From an uncultured Bacilli bacterium (GTDB taxonomy: Bacteria > Bacillota_I > Bacilli_A > RF39 > UBA660), in contig CANPYU010000189.1 in the NCBI GenBank assembly GCA_947588665.1, positions 1 through 17,453 on the forward strand: 17,453 nucleotides of DNA, read 5' to 3'. The notes under the pieces are model-generated. The model saw only the letters and a program-made list of their open reading frames with translations, did not search any database and was not told the origin of the DNA. Both the position numbers and the translations under genes were made by a program. The stretch's first letter is position 1; each line of letters begins with the position of its first letter. Positions 1 through 6,660 of the stretch are shown piece after piece.

Positions 1-67
1 AAGTCTCATTTCTCCCTTTATTTATAAGGGCTAATGAGATTTTTTGCATTCTACAACTGTCAAACTT
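1..67 (+). mobile_element. Terminal fragment of an insertion sequence (left boundary)
   Basis: The first 67 bases look like the end of an insertion sequence whose body lies left of the window. A hairpin with a T-run (4-45) is followed by the motif TACAACTGTCAAACTT at 52-67. The same motif occurs inverted at 17384-17399, again next to a hairpin and T-run on the outer side. An outer segment reading GATTTTTT-GC-TT also matches between the two ends. Placement of a terminator just inside an IS end is known and shields or ends transposase transcription. No transposase coding sequence is visible here, and I cannot name the IS family. The exact element boundary (about 67) is inferred from where the match stops. 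Confidence 0.55.
4..45 (+). terminator. Intrinsic terminator at the IS end
   Basis: The outer stem TCTCATT (4-10) pairs with AATGAGA (33-39). An inner stem CCCTT (14-18) pairs with AAGGG (26-30). T40-T45 follow directly. On the + strand this is a typical rho-independent terminator and would end a transcript entering from the left. Confidence 0.7.
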
Positions 68-420
68 AAGATTATAACAAAATTATTTAAACTTTTATAT
101 TGAAAATATATTTTTATAAAAAAATAAAATTTTAATACCTAATTATTACCTAAAATTGTAAGAAAAAAATTATTACTTACTATTTAGGCTTCATAAAACT
201 TAGAAAAAAGCAAAAATGAGAAAGCTTTCGCTTTCTCTTCAGGGGCTGAATATATATACATATAAAATAAATTATTGTCTATTATTTTCTTATATTTTAA
301 GCATTTTAAAATTAAATCTATTTATAAAAAATTAAATAATCTTATCAAATTTTACTATTTGGGTACCTAATAATAACAATACTACTTAATAATTCTTTAT
401 TAAAAGAAAGGATTAAAATT
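68..420. other. AT-rich gene-free stretch before tnpV
   Basis: I see no coding region here. It holds one clear hairpin (218-237, listed separately) and a weaker one just after it (TTCAG/CTGAA, 238-250). The motif TACCTAAT appears near 137 and again near 364. The stretch ends with GAAAGGA at 406-412, the ribosome site of tnpV. I could not place a convincing promoter for tnpV. Confidence 0.5.
203..237 (-). terminator. Hairpin with - strand T-run
   Basis: GAGAAAGC (218-225) pairs perfectly with GCTTTCTC (230-237) around the loop TTTC. On the - strand the stem is followed by ATTTTTGCTTTTTTC, so it would terminate transcription running leftward. No - strand gene lies immediately upstream, since the next genes to the right are on the + strand. 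It may therefore be left over from a replaced gene or protect against antisense transcription. Confidence 0.55.
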
Positions 421-786
421 ATGGAATTAAATTATACTAAATATGGAGATTATTATTTACCTAATCTTATACTATCTGAAAAAGAAAATAAACCATTAAA
501 CAAATACGGTTTATTAAAACTTAATTATTTAAAACAATATAAAAAGTCTTTATATCAAGAACTATTGATGAAAGAAAAACTTAATGAATATCTTTTTTCA
601 GTCAGTAATAATGCTTTAGACAAATTTGAATTTTTAATGAAGCAACTAATTAATAATGACTCAACTATTACAGAAAAATTAAAAGAAAAAGATCCATTAC
701 TTTGGACTCAAAAAATGAATAGTTTAAAAAGTATTGCTGATGAAATTATCTTAAAAGAAGATATATATGGTGATAGTAATGATTGA
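421..786 (+). CDS. tnpV: TnpV-family transposon-encoded protein
   Basis: This 121-aa protein has the conserved opening of the TnpV family: Met-Glu-Leu-x-Tyr-Thr-Lys-x-Gly-Asp-Tyr-Tyr-x-Pro-x-Leu, then a Lys-Tyr-Gly segment followed by Leu-Lys. A mostly helical body follows, ending in the typical Leu-Trp-x-x-x-Met-Asn...Ala-x-Glu-Ile-Ile-x-x-Glu-x-Ile-Tyr segment. The length is normal for the family, so it looks intact. TnpV proteins are small and are carried by transposons and conjugative elements of gut Firmicutes; their biochemical role is not established. The start is supported by GAAAGGA eight bases upstream. The next ORF overlaps its 3' end, so the two are probably translated together. 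No recombinase, relaxase or transposase accompanies it here, so it is probably a remnant of, or passenger on, a larger element. Confidence 0.85.
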   Translation: MELNYTKYGDYYLPNLILSEKENKPLNKYGLLKLNYLKQYKKSLYQELLMKEKLNEYLFSVSNNALDKFEFLMKQLINNDSTITEKLKEKDPLLWTQKMNSLKSIADEIILKEDIYGDSND

Positions 787-1105
787 TGATAAAGATATAA
801 CTGATGAAGAATTTGAAAGAAAATGGCTACCTTTTTTCAACAATTATAGTGAATATATACACGAATTTATCGTGCCAGAAGCAGTAGCTTTTTATCTAGC
901 AAATGGATATATACGAAATTGCCTATCTCCTTGTTCTTTAACAAATCATATTAATTCAGCAATAGATGTATTTAACATAGTTTGTAATACAAACAAACTG
1001 CTTCCTGAAATAAAGAAAATATTAAGAATCAAATATAATCTAAAAATTGTAAAGAATAATCCATTAAAATTGAAAGATTTTATTAAAACTAAAAACACTA
1101 TCTAA
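779..1105 (+). CDS. Hypothetical protein overlapping tnpV
   Basis: I do not recognise this 108-aa protein. It begins with an acidic stretch (MIDDKDITDEEFE), then a helical region with aromatic residues and a hydrophobic patch around Val-Ala-Phe-Tyr-Leu-Ala. The C-terminal third is Lys-rich (Lys-Lys-Ile-Leu-Arg-Ile-Lys-Tyr-Asn-Leu-Lys). It contains three Cys residues but no clear metal site or HTH. I chose the ATG at 779 because GGTGAT lies just upstream; an in-frame ATG at 767 would add four residues. Either start overlaps the tnpV stop, which implies translational coupling. The stop codon lies within a terminator hairpin, so tnpV and this gene form a two-gene unit. Function unknown; it is probably cargo of the same element. 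Confidence 0.6.
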   Translation: MIDDKDITDEEFERKWLPFFNNYSEYIHEFIVPEAVAFYLANGYIRNCLSPCSLTNHINSAIDVFNIVCNTNKLLPEIKKILRIKYNLKIVKNNPLKLKDFIKTKNTI

Positions 1106-1128
1106 CATTTTTGCTAAATAGTGTTTTT
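1091..1128 (+). terminator. Terminator of the tnpV unit
   Basis: AAAAACACTAT (1091-1101) pairs with ATAGTGTTTTT (1118-1128). The 11-bp stem has its own A/T-run flanks, so it could work in both directions. It overlaps the stop codon of the upstream ORF and would also stop - strand reading from the 50-aa gene on the other side. Confidence 0.75.
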
Positions 1129-1160
1129 AAATTGAATTTTTCACTCATTTACCCACTTTC

Positions 1161-1313
1161 TTAATTAAATACAATTTGCTTAAGAATATCATCAAGTTGT
1201 TTCTCACAAAATACTTGAAACGGATTTTTTCTACCATTTAATAATAGAAAAAAATTGTTAGTAGATCTACGAGCACTATCCAATTCATATGCAATATAAA
1301 ATAATGGATTCAT
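1161..1313 (-). CDS. Small hypothetical protein, 50 aa
   Basis: This short - strand gene was found by its ribosome site: GAAAGGAGG ends six bases before an ATG at 1313. The peptide opens MNPLFYIAYELDSARR and continues Ser-Thr-Asn-Asn-Phe-Phe-Leu-Leu-Leu-Asn-Gly-Arg-Lys-Asn-Pro-Phe. It ends in a helix-forming tail (Glu-Lys-Gln-Leu-Asp-Asp-Ile-Leu-Lys-Gln-Ile-Val-Phe-Asn). There is no signal peptide or long membrane segment. A strong hairpin (1339-1366) sits just upstream of the ribosome site in the leader, and a bidirectional terminator lies 33 bases after the stop. I do not recognise the family. The near-perfect ribosome site is the main reason to call it real. Confidence 0.6.
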   Translation of the reverse strand: MNPLFYIAYELDSARRSTNNFFLLLNGRKNPFQVFCEKQLDDILKQIVFN

Positions 1314-1333
1314 AACTATCCTCCTTTCTAAAA

Positions 1334-1366
1334 TACAAAAGCTATCATGTCTGAAAATGATAGCTT
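1334..1366 (-). terminator. Leader hairpin / possible attenuator before the 50-aa gene
   Basis: AAGCTATCAT and ATGATAGCTT (1339-1348 and 1357-1366 on the + strand) form a 10-bp stem with an 8-base loop. On the - strand it is followed by TTTTGTATTTTAG and then, within ten bases, the GAAAGGAGG ribosome site of the 50-aa gene. It could end an upstream - strand transcript or attenuate the small gene. The T-run is short (4), so termination may be partial. Confidence 0.5.
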
Positions 1367-1597
1367 ATTATAAACATTTTAATTTTAAAAGTTTATCCTT
1401 CTTCACCAATTTTAGACACGATTCTTCTAGATTTGATGAAATTTTAGCATACATTTATAATTCTGTCAAAATCGCCAGAATGACTTATATGAGAGTACTA
1501 TTATTGTCTAGCAAGCACTGAATTTCTACTCCCGTACGAAATTCTTATGAGAATAACGCAATACTATTTAACAATTATACAATTATTTCCTTTGTAA
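1367..1597. other. Gene-free stretch, possibly decayed coding sequence
   Basis: No intact gene is visible. The - strand shows short open pieces in shifting frames, for example one reading EFRTGVEIQCLLDNNSTLI and another reading MYAKISSNLEESCLKLVKKD. These have normal-looking amino-acid composition and sit directly after the 316-aa gene, which fits a decayed gene, but I cannot identify a parent family. The base composition is less AT-extreme than in true spacers nearby. A 7-bp inverted repeat, GAATTTC/GAAATTC, lies at 1520-1544. Confidence 0.3.
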
Positions 1598-2548
1598 TTA
1601 TTTTTCTAAATCATCTATATAATATAGTGGTGTAGAATAACTACTCAATAATGCACCTATATCACCTTTTTCATAAAACATTTCTCTTAATTTAAAATAG
1701 TTATAATCTATAAAATGAAACCCATCAATTTTTGTTTCAAAATTTTTAGTAACATATCTCACATTTCCAATGTTAATAATATTTTTTATCATTTCACTAA
1801 AAAACAGTATAAGCGTTATCTTGAAATCATATTCTACAAATACATTAGTAATACTAAATTTATATTGGGAATGTGATTTCTTACTCTCTAACATATATAC
1901 AGAATCCCCCTCTTTTGATATTTCTTTACCAGTATTACTTTTAATCTTAATGCTGCCAAAACCAGTAAACATAGTTAGCCCATGCTTAAAAGAATTATAT
2001 TCATTCATCTTTTGTAATTCTGTGGCACAAAATTTTATACTTTCTCTAATGTTTTCTATTTGTTGTTCTGTTAATAAATTTTCGCTCTTTGTTGATCCCA
2101 ATAAAACTAATAGAATTGTATCATCACCATCAAATTTTTTGTTTAAATTTTCGAAATTCCCAGAAGCAATTTGTTTTAATTTTTTATGGTATTCAGCATT
2201 ATCAATTGCAACAAGTTCTATTAAAGGAGAAGCTGCGAATGATGCATGTGAAATAAACAATCTCATAAAAGTTTCTAAACAATGGTAATAAGTTTCTACA
2301 ATTTCAGATTTTACAAACAATTCTATTTTATTATTATCAAACTTTTCTTTTGTTTTAAAATTAAGTTTTCCTATTTCAAATTCTTTTGAAGATAATTTCT
2401 TTGCATAATTTTCGGAATTTGATATTAATTCTGATAAAAACGCTACTTTTTGCTCAAAATATTCCGTCATATAATCTCTATAAAACATCTTGTTAATTCC
2501 TTCTTCTTGTCCAGCAATTAAATTTTCTTTAGGACCTGGTATAGCCAT
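1598..2548 (-). CDS. Unrecognised 316-aa protein (possible HEPN-like helices)
   Basis: I cannot assign this protein to a family with confidence. The N-terminal two thirds are predicted helical and hydrophilic. A helix at residues 86-105 carries Glu92, Arg96 and His101 in the spacing R-x4-H. A second conserved-looking segment, Tyr184-Asn-Ser-Phe-Lys-His-Gly190, resembles the Y-N-x-x-K-H-G helix ends of several helical defence-related families. The C-terminal part (residues 195-310) looks beta-rich with aromatic residues. There is no signal peptide or membrane span. The start is set by AAGGAGGA a few bases upstream. A near-consensus promoter (TTGTCA, 17 bp, TATTAT) precedes it, and its -35 box overlaps that of a divergent short RNA. 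The neighbourhood is defence-like. R-x4-H suggests an HEPN-type RNase, but this is inference and the second motif is not standard. Confidence 0.6.
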   Translation of the reverse strand: MAIPGPKENLIAGQEEGINKMFYRDYMTEYFEQKVAFLSELISNSENYAKKLSSKEFEIGKLNFKTKEKFDNNKIELFVKSEIVETYYHCLETFMRLFISHASFAASPLIELVAIDNAEYHKKLKQIASGNFENLNKKFDGDDTILLVLLGSTKSENLLTEQQIENIRESIKFCATELQKMNEYNSFKHGLTMFTGFGSIKIKSNTGKEISKEGDSVYMLESKKSHSQYKFSITNVFVEYDFKITLILFFSEMIKNIINIGNVRYVTKNFETKIDGFHFIDYNYFKLREMFYEKGDIGALLSSYSTPLYYIDDLEK

Positions 2549-2651
2549 GATAATTTCCTCCTTATTTTTAGTTAATATAAATATTATTATTATTTCGTTT
2601 TTTTCAGTTATTTATTTTCAAATTATATACATATTTAATTATATTTTCTAT

Positions 2652-2680
2652 ATAATAATTAAAGACATAGTTATTGACAA
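2652..2680 (-). promoter_or_regulatory. Promoter of the 316-aa gene
   Basis: On the - strand, TTGTCA (+ strand 2675-2680) is separated by 17 bases from TATTAT (+ strand 2652-2657). This is a near-consensus sigma-A promoter about 100 bases before the start codon, leaving a long AT-rich leader. Confidence 0.6.
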
Positions 2681-2702
2681 ATATATAATATTTTGTTATA
2701 TT
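2674..2702 (+). promoter_or_regulatory. Promoter of structured RNA 1
   Basis: TTGACA (2674-2679), a 17-bp spacer and TATATT (2697-2702) make a strong sigma-A-type promoter on the + strand. Expected transcription start is about 2709. Its -35 hexamer overlaps the -35 of the divergent 316-aa gene (the shared sequence is TTGACAA), so the two promoters probably compete for RNA polymerase. Confidence 0.7.
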
Positions 2703-2708
2703 AATTAT

Positions 2709-2785
2709 GTCAAAAGCAATTTAATTTGCTTGGGGTTCGTGGTATCGCGGACGGTAAGAACTGGATAAACCAGTTCTTATTTTTT
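2709..2785 (+). ncRNA. Short structured RNA 1 with T-box-like core
   Basis: Between a strong promoter and a strong terminator lies a GC-richer, non-coding stretch with three hairpins. The first is AAGCAA/TTGCTT (2714-2719, 2726-2731). The second is TTCGTG/CGCGGA with loop GTAT (2736-2751, two G-U pairs). The third is the terminator AAGAACTGG/CCAGTTCTT (2756-2778) with T2780-T2785. GTGGTATCGCGG (2739-2750) resembles the T-box core (consensus GUGGNACCGCG, here with ACC changed to ATC). GGTTC (2734-2738) can pair with GAACT (2758-2762), which would disrupt the terminator, exactly as a T-box antiterminator does. However, the specifier domain (stem I) is missing, and no + strand gene follows. It could be a T-box remnant, a free-standing small RNA, or one of the RNA motifs reported next to DUF3800 genes, since the neighbouring gene is of that family. 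Confidence 0.6.
2756..2785 (+). terminator. Terminator of structured RNA 1
   Basis: A perfect 9-bp stem AAGAACTGG/CCAGTTCTT with a 5-base loop is followed by A and six T. On the - strand no T-run follows the stem, so it serves the + strand RNA rather than the converging DUF3800 gene. Confidence 0.8.
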
Positions 2786-2788
2786 GGA

Positions 2789-3634
2789 TTAAGGGAATGT
2801 TTTTATTCCTTTATTTTTATAATTAGGATATCCAACAATTTTATCTTCAAATATTAAGCATGCTTTATCTTTTGTATTTCTTTTTACAAACTTATGAATT
2901 GGATAAGAAAATAAATCTGTTATTTCTAATCCAACATAAGTAGAACTATATTCTTCATTCCATTTAGGATTAAAATATACCCCGCTTATTTTAGATTTTA
3001 GTTCTCTATTACTAATCTGTTTAGTACCTGTTTTATTAATAACTTTGCTTATATGTTCTAACAACTCTTTATCTTCATCTTTCCCTCTTGCTTCAAGCAT
3101 AATAATACCTTTTTTCTTATTTTCAGTTTCATAAATGTATCTTTCTAACAGAAAGTCAAAAGCTACATTATAAACATTGTGAGTATAGCCTTTTTTTAAA
3201 TATTCATATAAATTAATACTAATTGAAATAATTTTACATTGAATGTCTTTCATAGTATTAGATAAATCTATCATAAATTCATTGTAATTAATAATACTAT
3301 CATTAAAGCAATTATCATGTTTTCTTATATCCCTAGAATGAAAACAAACTGCTTTTTCTTTATTTAATTTAGTATCATAAAACACTCCATTATTCCAATA
3401 TTTATTTTTAAGTGTTTTAATTAGTTTTTTTGAATTTAAATATTGTTTTTTTGTAAAAATACAACCCGTAATAGTAAAATATTTATCATCTTCTGATAGT
3501 TCTTTTTCATTTGATATTTGCTTTAATACATAAGTTAAATTACTACTACTACCATTTTCATCTATACACATTACATAATCTATATCTTTACCAATAGATA
3601 AAAGTTTAGTAGGCTTATCATACCATTTTGACAT
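2789..3634 (-). CDS. DUF3800 domain-containing protein
   Basis: This 281-aa protein matches the DUF3800 pattern. An N-terminal strand ends in Cys-Ile-Asp25-Glu26-Asn-Gly, the family's Asp-Glu-Ser-Gly site. A Phe-His99-Ser-x-Asp-Ile-Arg segment lies near residue 100. A central strand ends in Leu-Glu181-Ala-Arg-Gly-Lys-x-Glu-Asp. A C-terminal Gly-Leu-Glu-Ile-Thr-Asp240-Leu-Phe helix follows. The four acidic positions could form a metal site as in RNase H-like nucleases; that is inference, as the family's activity is not established. DUF3800 genes are common on phages, plasmids and defence islands. The gene starts 18 bases after the stop of the type IIL enzyme, with GAGGTG as ribosome site, so the two are one operon. 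It may add an effector or accessory to the restriction enzyme. Its 3' end converges on structured RNA 1, four bases from that RNA's T-run. Confidence 0.8.
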   Translation of the reverse strand: MSKWYDKPTKLLSIGKDIDYVMCIDENGSSSNLTYVLKQISNEKELSEDDKYFTITGCIFTKKQYLNSKKLIKTLKNKYWNNGVFYDTKLNKEKAVCFHSRDIRKHDNCFNDSIINYNEFMIDLSNTMKDIQCKIISISINLYEYLKKGYTHNVYNVAFDFLLERYIYETENKKKGIIMLEARGKDEDKELLEHISKVINKTGTKQISNRELKSKISGVYFNPKWNEEYSSTYVGLEITDLFSYPIHKFVKRNTKDKACLIFEDKIVGYPNYKNKGIKTFP

Positions 3635-3652
3635 TCTTTCACCTCATTTCAA

Positions 3653-6436
3653 TTATTTATTTTTTTCAGTCAATGATTGATACATTTTCATTAATTCTGC
3701 AACACAGTCTGATTCAGATTTAATATTCCATTTTTTTCCGTAAGCTTCCCAAACAGCTATATCATTTTCTTGATGTGCTTTTCTTAAATCAGATGGCATT
3801 GTCAATTCATCATATAAATCAGCTAATGAACTATTTAAATATTTTTTTCTAATATCAAGTATATGCTGCGCTGTTTTTTCTATTTTTTCCTTTTGCTCTC
3901 TAGTAGGATTAGGCCAAGGGAACGTATTATATACCATTGTATTTGAATATCTATAATCAGATTTTAATCTTCCTGCAATAGTTCTTGTCCATGCCATATG
4001 AACATTTGAAGTAATTATTCCAAAAGTATAAATACTAGCATTATCTATAAAAAATAGTGCATTTGAATAAACCATTCCTTCAGGCATAAAACAAATAGGA
4101 ATATATCTTCTATTAATTGAAGACACTACAGGTACCACAATACTTTTTGAATTAGGAACTTGAGCTTGAAAATACTTTGTTGGTGTATCTTTTAAAATGT
4201 TAGTAGAAGGGCTTTCGTTATTCGCTCTATAATTATACACAGATTGTACTCTTTTTCTTATTATTTTACTATTTCTCAATATTTGAGGAGGACAATTTTC
4301 TAAATATAAAGCAAAAATTGGAACCCCACCATTAATCAAATCATGAGCATTATAATATCTTCTAATATATTGTTTAATATCAGGTTCAATAATAATAGCA
4401 TTTTTATATTCATCTTCAGTTAATATAAAATTACCACCATCAATTAATTGAGCTCCTTTTGTCATAGGTTCAACATTACATATTGGCTTTCCTATTTTAT
4501 CAATAAACACTGATTGTGTTGGAGTCAAGTATTGATTAATGTTATCACATCTTTTTTGAATACCATTTTCATAAATATATTTTTCTGTTCTATCGAAGTA
4601 TGAAAATCCAATGATTACACAATGAACATGTGCCTTTAATGATGCTTCACTATCCCATATAAATGTCCTATGAGCAAAATTAATTATTAATTTATGTGTC
4701 AACAAAAGCGGTTTCCAAATTGTTAATGCTTGCTCTCCTTGTGTTATTGAATTACTAGAAACAAAAGCACACTCTATTTTTGTATTTTTCATATACTCAG
4801 CTGCTTTAAAATACCAACTAGCTACATAATCCATTTGTTTAAATTTATCTACTGCAATTACTAATTTCATATCTTCTTTGTTAGAATTTGTCATTTCTTT
4901 CATTCCAATAAATGGAGGATTACCCATAATGTAATTACATTTAGTATTTGGAATAACATCATTCCAATCAATCCTTAAAGCATTTCCTTCTTTTATATTT
5001 TCATAAGTTTCTAATGGTAGAAAATCATCAATACTTACTTCACTTGACAATATTTTTTTTGTTTCTACCCACATTTGGGCTTCTGCTATCCAAAGTGCAG
5101 TTTTTGCAACTTTAACTGCAAAGTCATTTATTTCTATCCCATAAAATTGCTGAATTGAAACCTTTACTTCTCCACCAATGTTTAATGCAATAATTCCTTT
5201 ACCAAGTTTCATTTCAATTGCTTCATTTTCTAATCTTCTTAAAGATAAATAAGTTTCTGTTAAAAAATTACCAGAACCACAAGCTGGATCTAAGAAATTA
5301 AGAGATGTAATATAATTTTGAAATTCAGATAATTTTTGATTTCTTATTTTTTCTTGCTTATAACTTTCAGCTTCATTTAATTTTTCTCTTAATTCATTTA
5401 AAAATAATGGATCAATTACTTTATGAATATTTTCAATAGATGTATAATGCATACCTCCAGCTCTTCTTGTTTCTGGATTTAATGTTGATTCAAAGACTGC
5501 TCCAAATATAGTTGGAGATATTTCAGACCAATCAAAGTCATCTGATGCTTTCGCTAAAAGAGTTTCTTTTATTTCTTCAGTAAAAGTTGGAATTTCTATA
5601 TTTTCATTTGAAAATAATCCACCATTAACATAAGGAAATTGATTTAAATCTTCTTCTAAATATGGATCTCTTTTATCAAGAGGGGTATCTAATATTTTAA
5701 ATAGTTTAATCAAATTTTCTCTCATTAATGTTAAATCGTTATATTTTGACAAATAATCGTGAAATACATTTTTCCTTCCAAATAATCCAGCATCTTCTGC
5801 ATATAAACAAAATACTAATCTAACACAAAGTTCATTCAAATCTTTTTGAGATTGTTCATTAGATAAATCTTTATATTGTTTTGAAAAAGCATCATAAAGT
5901 TTTCCAACTAACTCACCAGCTTTAAAAGAAAGTTCTTCTTCTTTTTTTAAATGCTCATTTTTAGAATCTACTATGAATGATAATCTATAATATTCTTTTC
6001 CTAAATTTTTTAATAAAATCTCTTCTGGTTCACTATTCGGATTATTCATATCATAAACTAAAAATGATTTAAAATTACAAGTTATTACATATTTAGGATG
6101 TTTTGATACAGGTAATTCCATTATATATCTTTTAGCTTGTTGAAATGGATTTAATAATGAACCATCTGATTGCTTAATAGGTTTTCTTAAATCTTTATCA
6201 ATAGATTTTTGCTCTATTAAAATTCTTGTTGATGGAATATATCCATCTATAAAACCTGTTGATTTATCAATATGTACAATATCTTCAAATTCAATAAAGT
6301 CAATTGGATTATTTATTCCTAAAACATTACCCAACAAATCTATCCAATATTTTTGAGATTCTCCCTTTTCATAACCTTTATCTTTCCATCTTTCAGCAAA
6401 TTCTTTGGCTTTTTTCTTTTGTTCTAAATCAGTCAT
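3653..6436 (-). CDS. MmeI-like type IIL restriction-modification enzyme
   Basis: This 927-aa protein fuses nuclease, adenine methyltransferase and target recognition in one chain, as in MmeI. The N-terminal nuclease motif is Asp64-x10-Glu75-Gln-Lys77 within the Gly-Phe-Ile-Asp-Gly-Tyr and Leu-Ile-Glu-Gln-Lys-Ser strands. A helical spacer covers about 160-320. The methyltransferase has the Gly-Gly-Met-His-Tyr-Thr-Ser segment (327-333), SAM motif Asp-Pro-Ala-Cys-Gly-Ser-Gly-Asn-Phe (383-391) and catalytic Asn-Pro-Pro-Phe (506-509). The target recognition domain follows (about 610-830), then a helical C-terminus with a Thr-Phe-Pro-Trp-Pro motif. Such enzymes methylate one strand of their site and cut about 20 bases away. 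All key residues are present, so it is probably active. I chose the ATG at 6436, preceded by AAGGAGTG; an in-frame upstream start at 6481 lacks a ribosome site. DUF3800 follows in the operon, and the XRE/HEPN unit lies upstream on the same strand. Confidence 0.88.
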   Translation of the reverse strand: MTDLEQKKKAKEFAERWKDKGYEKGESQKYWIDLLGNVLGINNPIDFIEFEDIVHIDKSTGFIDGYIPSTRILIEQKSIDKDLRKPIKQSDGSLLNPFQQAKRYIMELPVSKHPKYVITCNFKSFLVYDMNNPNSEPEEILLKNLGKEYYRLSFIVDSKNEHLKKEEELSFKAGELVGKLYDAFSKQYKDLSNEQSQKDLNELCVRLVFCLYAEDAGLFGRKNVFHDYLSKYNDLTLMRENLIKLFKILDTPLDKRDPYLEEDLNQFPYVNGGLFSNENIEIPTFTEEIKETLLAKASDDFDWSEISPTIFGAVFESTLNPETRRAGGMHYTSIENIHKVIDPLFLNELREKLNEAESYKQEKIRNQKLSEFQNYITSLNFLDPACGSGNFLTETYLSLRRLENEAIEMKLGKGIIALNIGGEVKVSIQQFYGIEINDFAVKVAKTALWIAEAQMWVETKKILSSEVSIDDFLPLETYENIKEGNALRIDWNDVIPNTKCNYIMGNPPFIGMKEMTNSNKEDMKLVIAVDKFKQMDYVASWYFKAAEYMKNTKIECAFVSSNSITQGEQALTIWKPLLLTHKLIINFAHRTFIWDSEASLKAHVHCVIIGFSYFDRTEKYIYENGIQKRCDNINQYLTPTQSVFIDKIGKPICNVEPMTKGAQLIDGGNFILTEDEYKNAIIIEPDIKQYIRRYYNAHDLINGGVPIFALYLENCPPQILRNSKIIRKRVQSVYNYRANNESPSTNILKDTPTKYFQAQVPNSKSIVVPVVSSINRRYIPICFMPEGMVYSNALFFIDNASIYTFGIITSNVHMAWTRTIAGRLKSDYRYSNTMVYNTFPWPNPTREQKEKIEKTAQHILDIRKKYLNSSLADLYDELTMPSDLRKAHQENDIAVWEAYGKKWNIKSESDCVAELMKMYQSLTEKNK

Positions 6437-6527
6437 TTTTTCACTCCTTATTTTTAATATTATTAGGGTTTGGTACTCCACAAATAAATAGTGGGAGTGA
6501 GCCCCATATGCTGGCTAAGACAACTTT

Positions 6528-6589
6528 GTGACATAATGCCATTTGTAAGATACTCTACTATATAGAAAATATATCTGTCATAATGTCAC
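6528..6589. repeat. Inverted repeat upstream of the type IIL gene
   Basis: GTGACATAATG (6528-6538) and CATAATGTCAC (6579-6589) are inverted copies matching at 10 of 11 positions, separated by 40 bases. CATAATG also occurs as a direct repeat within both arms. They lie 92-153 bases upstream of the restriction enzyme start. They could be operator half-sites or the arms of a long leader stem-loop in its mRNA. Confidence 0.5.
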
Positions 6590-6660
6590 TTTTGTATAAA
6601 ATTTATAATATTTTCTTCTTTTTCAGCAAGTAATTTTATCAATCTTTAATTTCATATTTA

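Noticed and set aside
2490..2768. A 92-codon + strand ORF across the divergent promoters and RNA 1.
   Set aside because: It consists of Ile/Phe/Tyr-rich translation of AT-rich DNA, begins inside the opposite-strand gene and has no ribosome site.
6437..6481. An upstream in-frame ATG that would extend the type IIL enzyme by 15 residues.
   Set aside because: No ribosome site precedes it, whereas AAGGAGTG lies at normal distance before the ATG at 6436, and the added residues do not look like the family.
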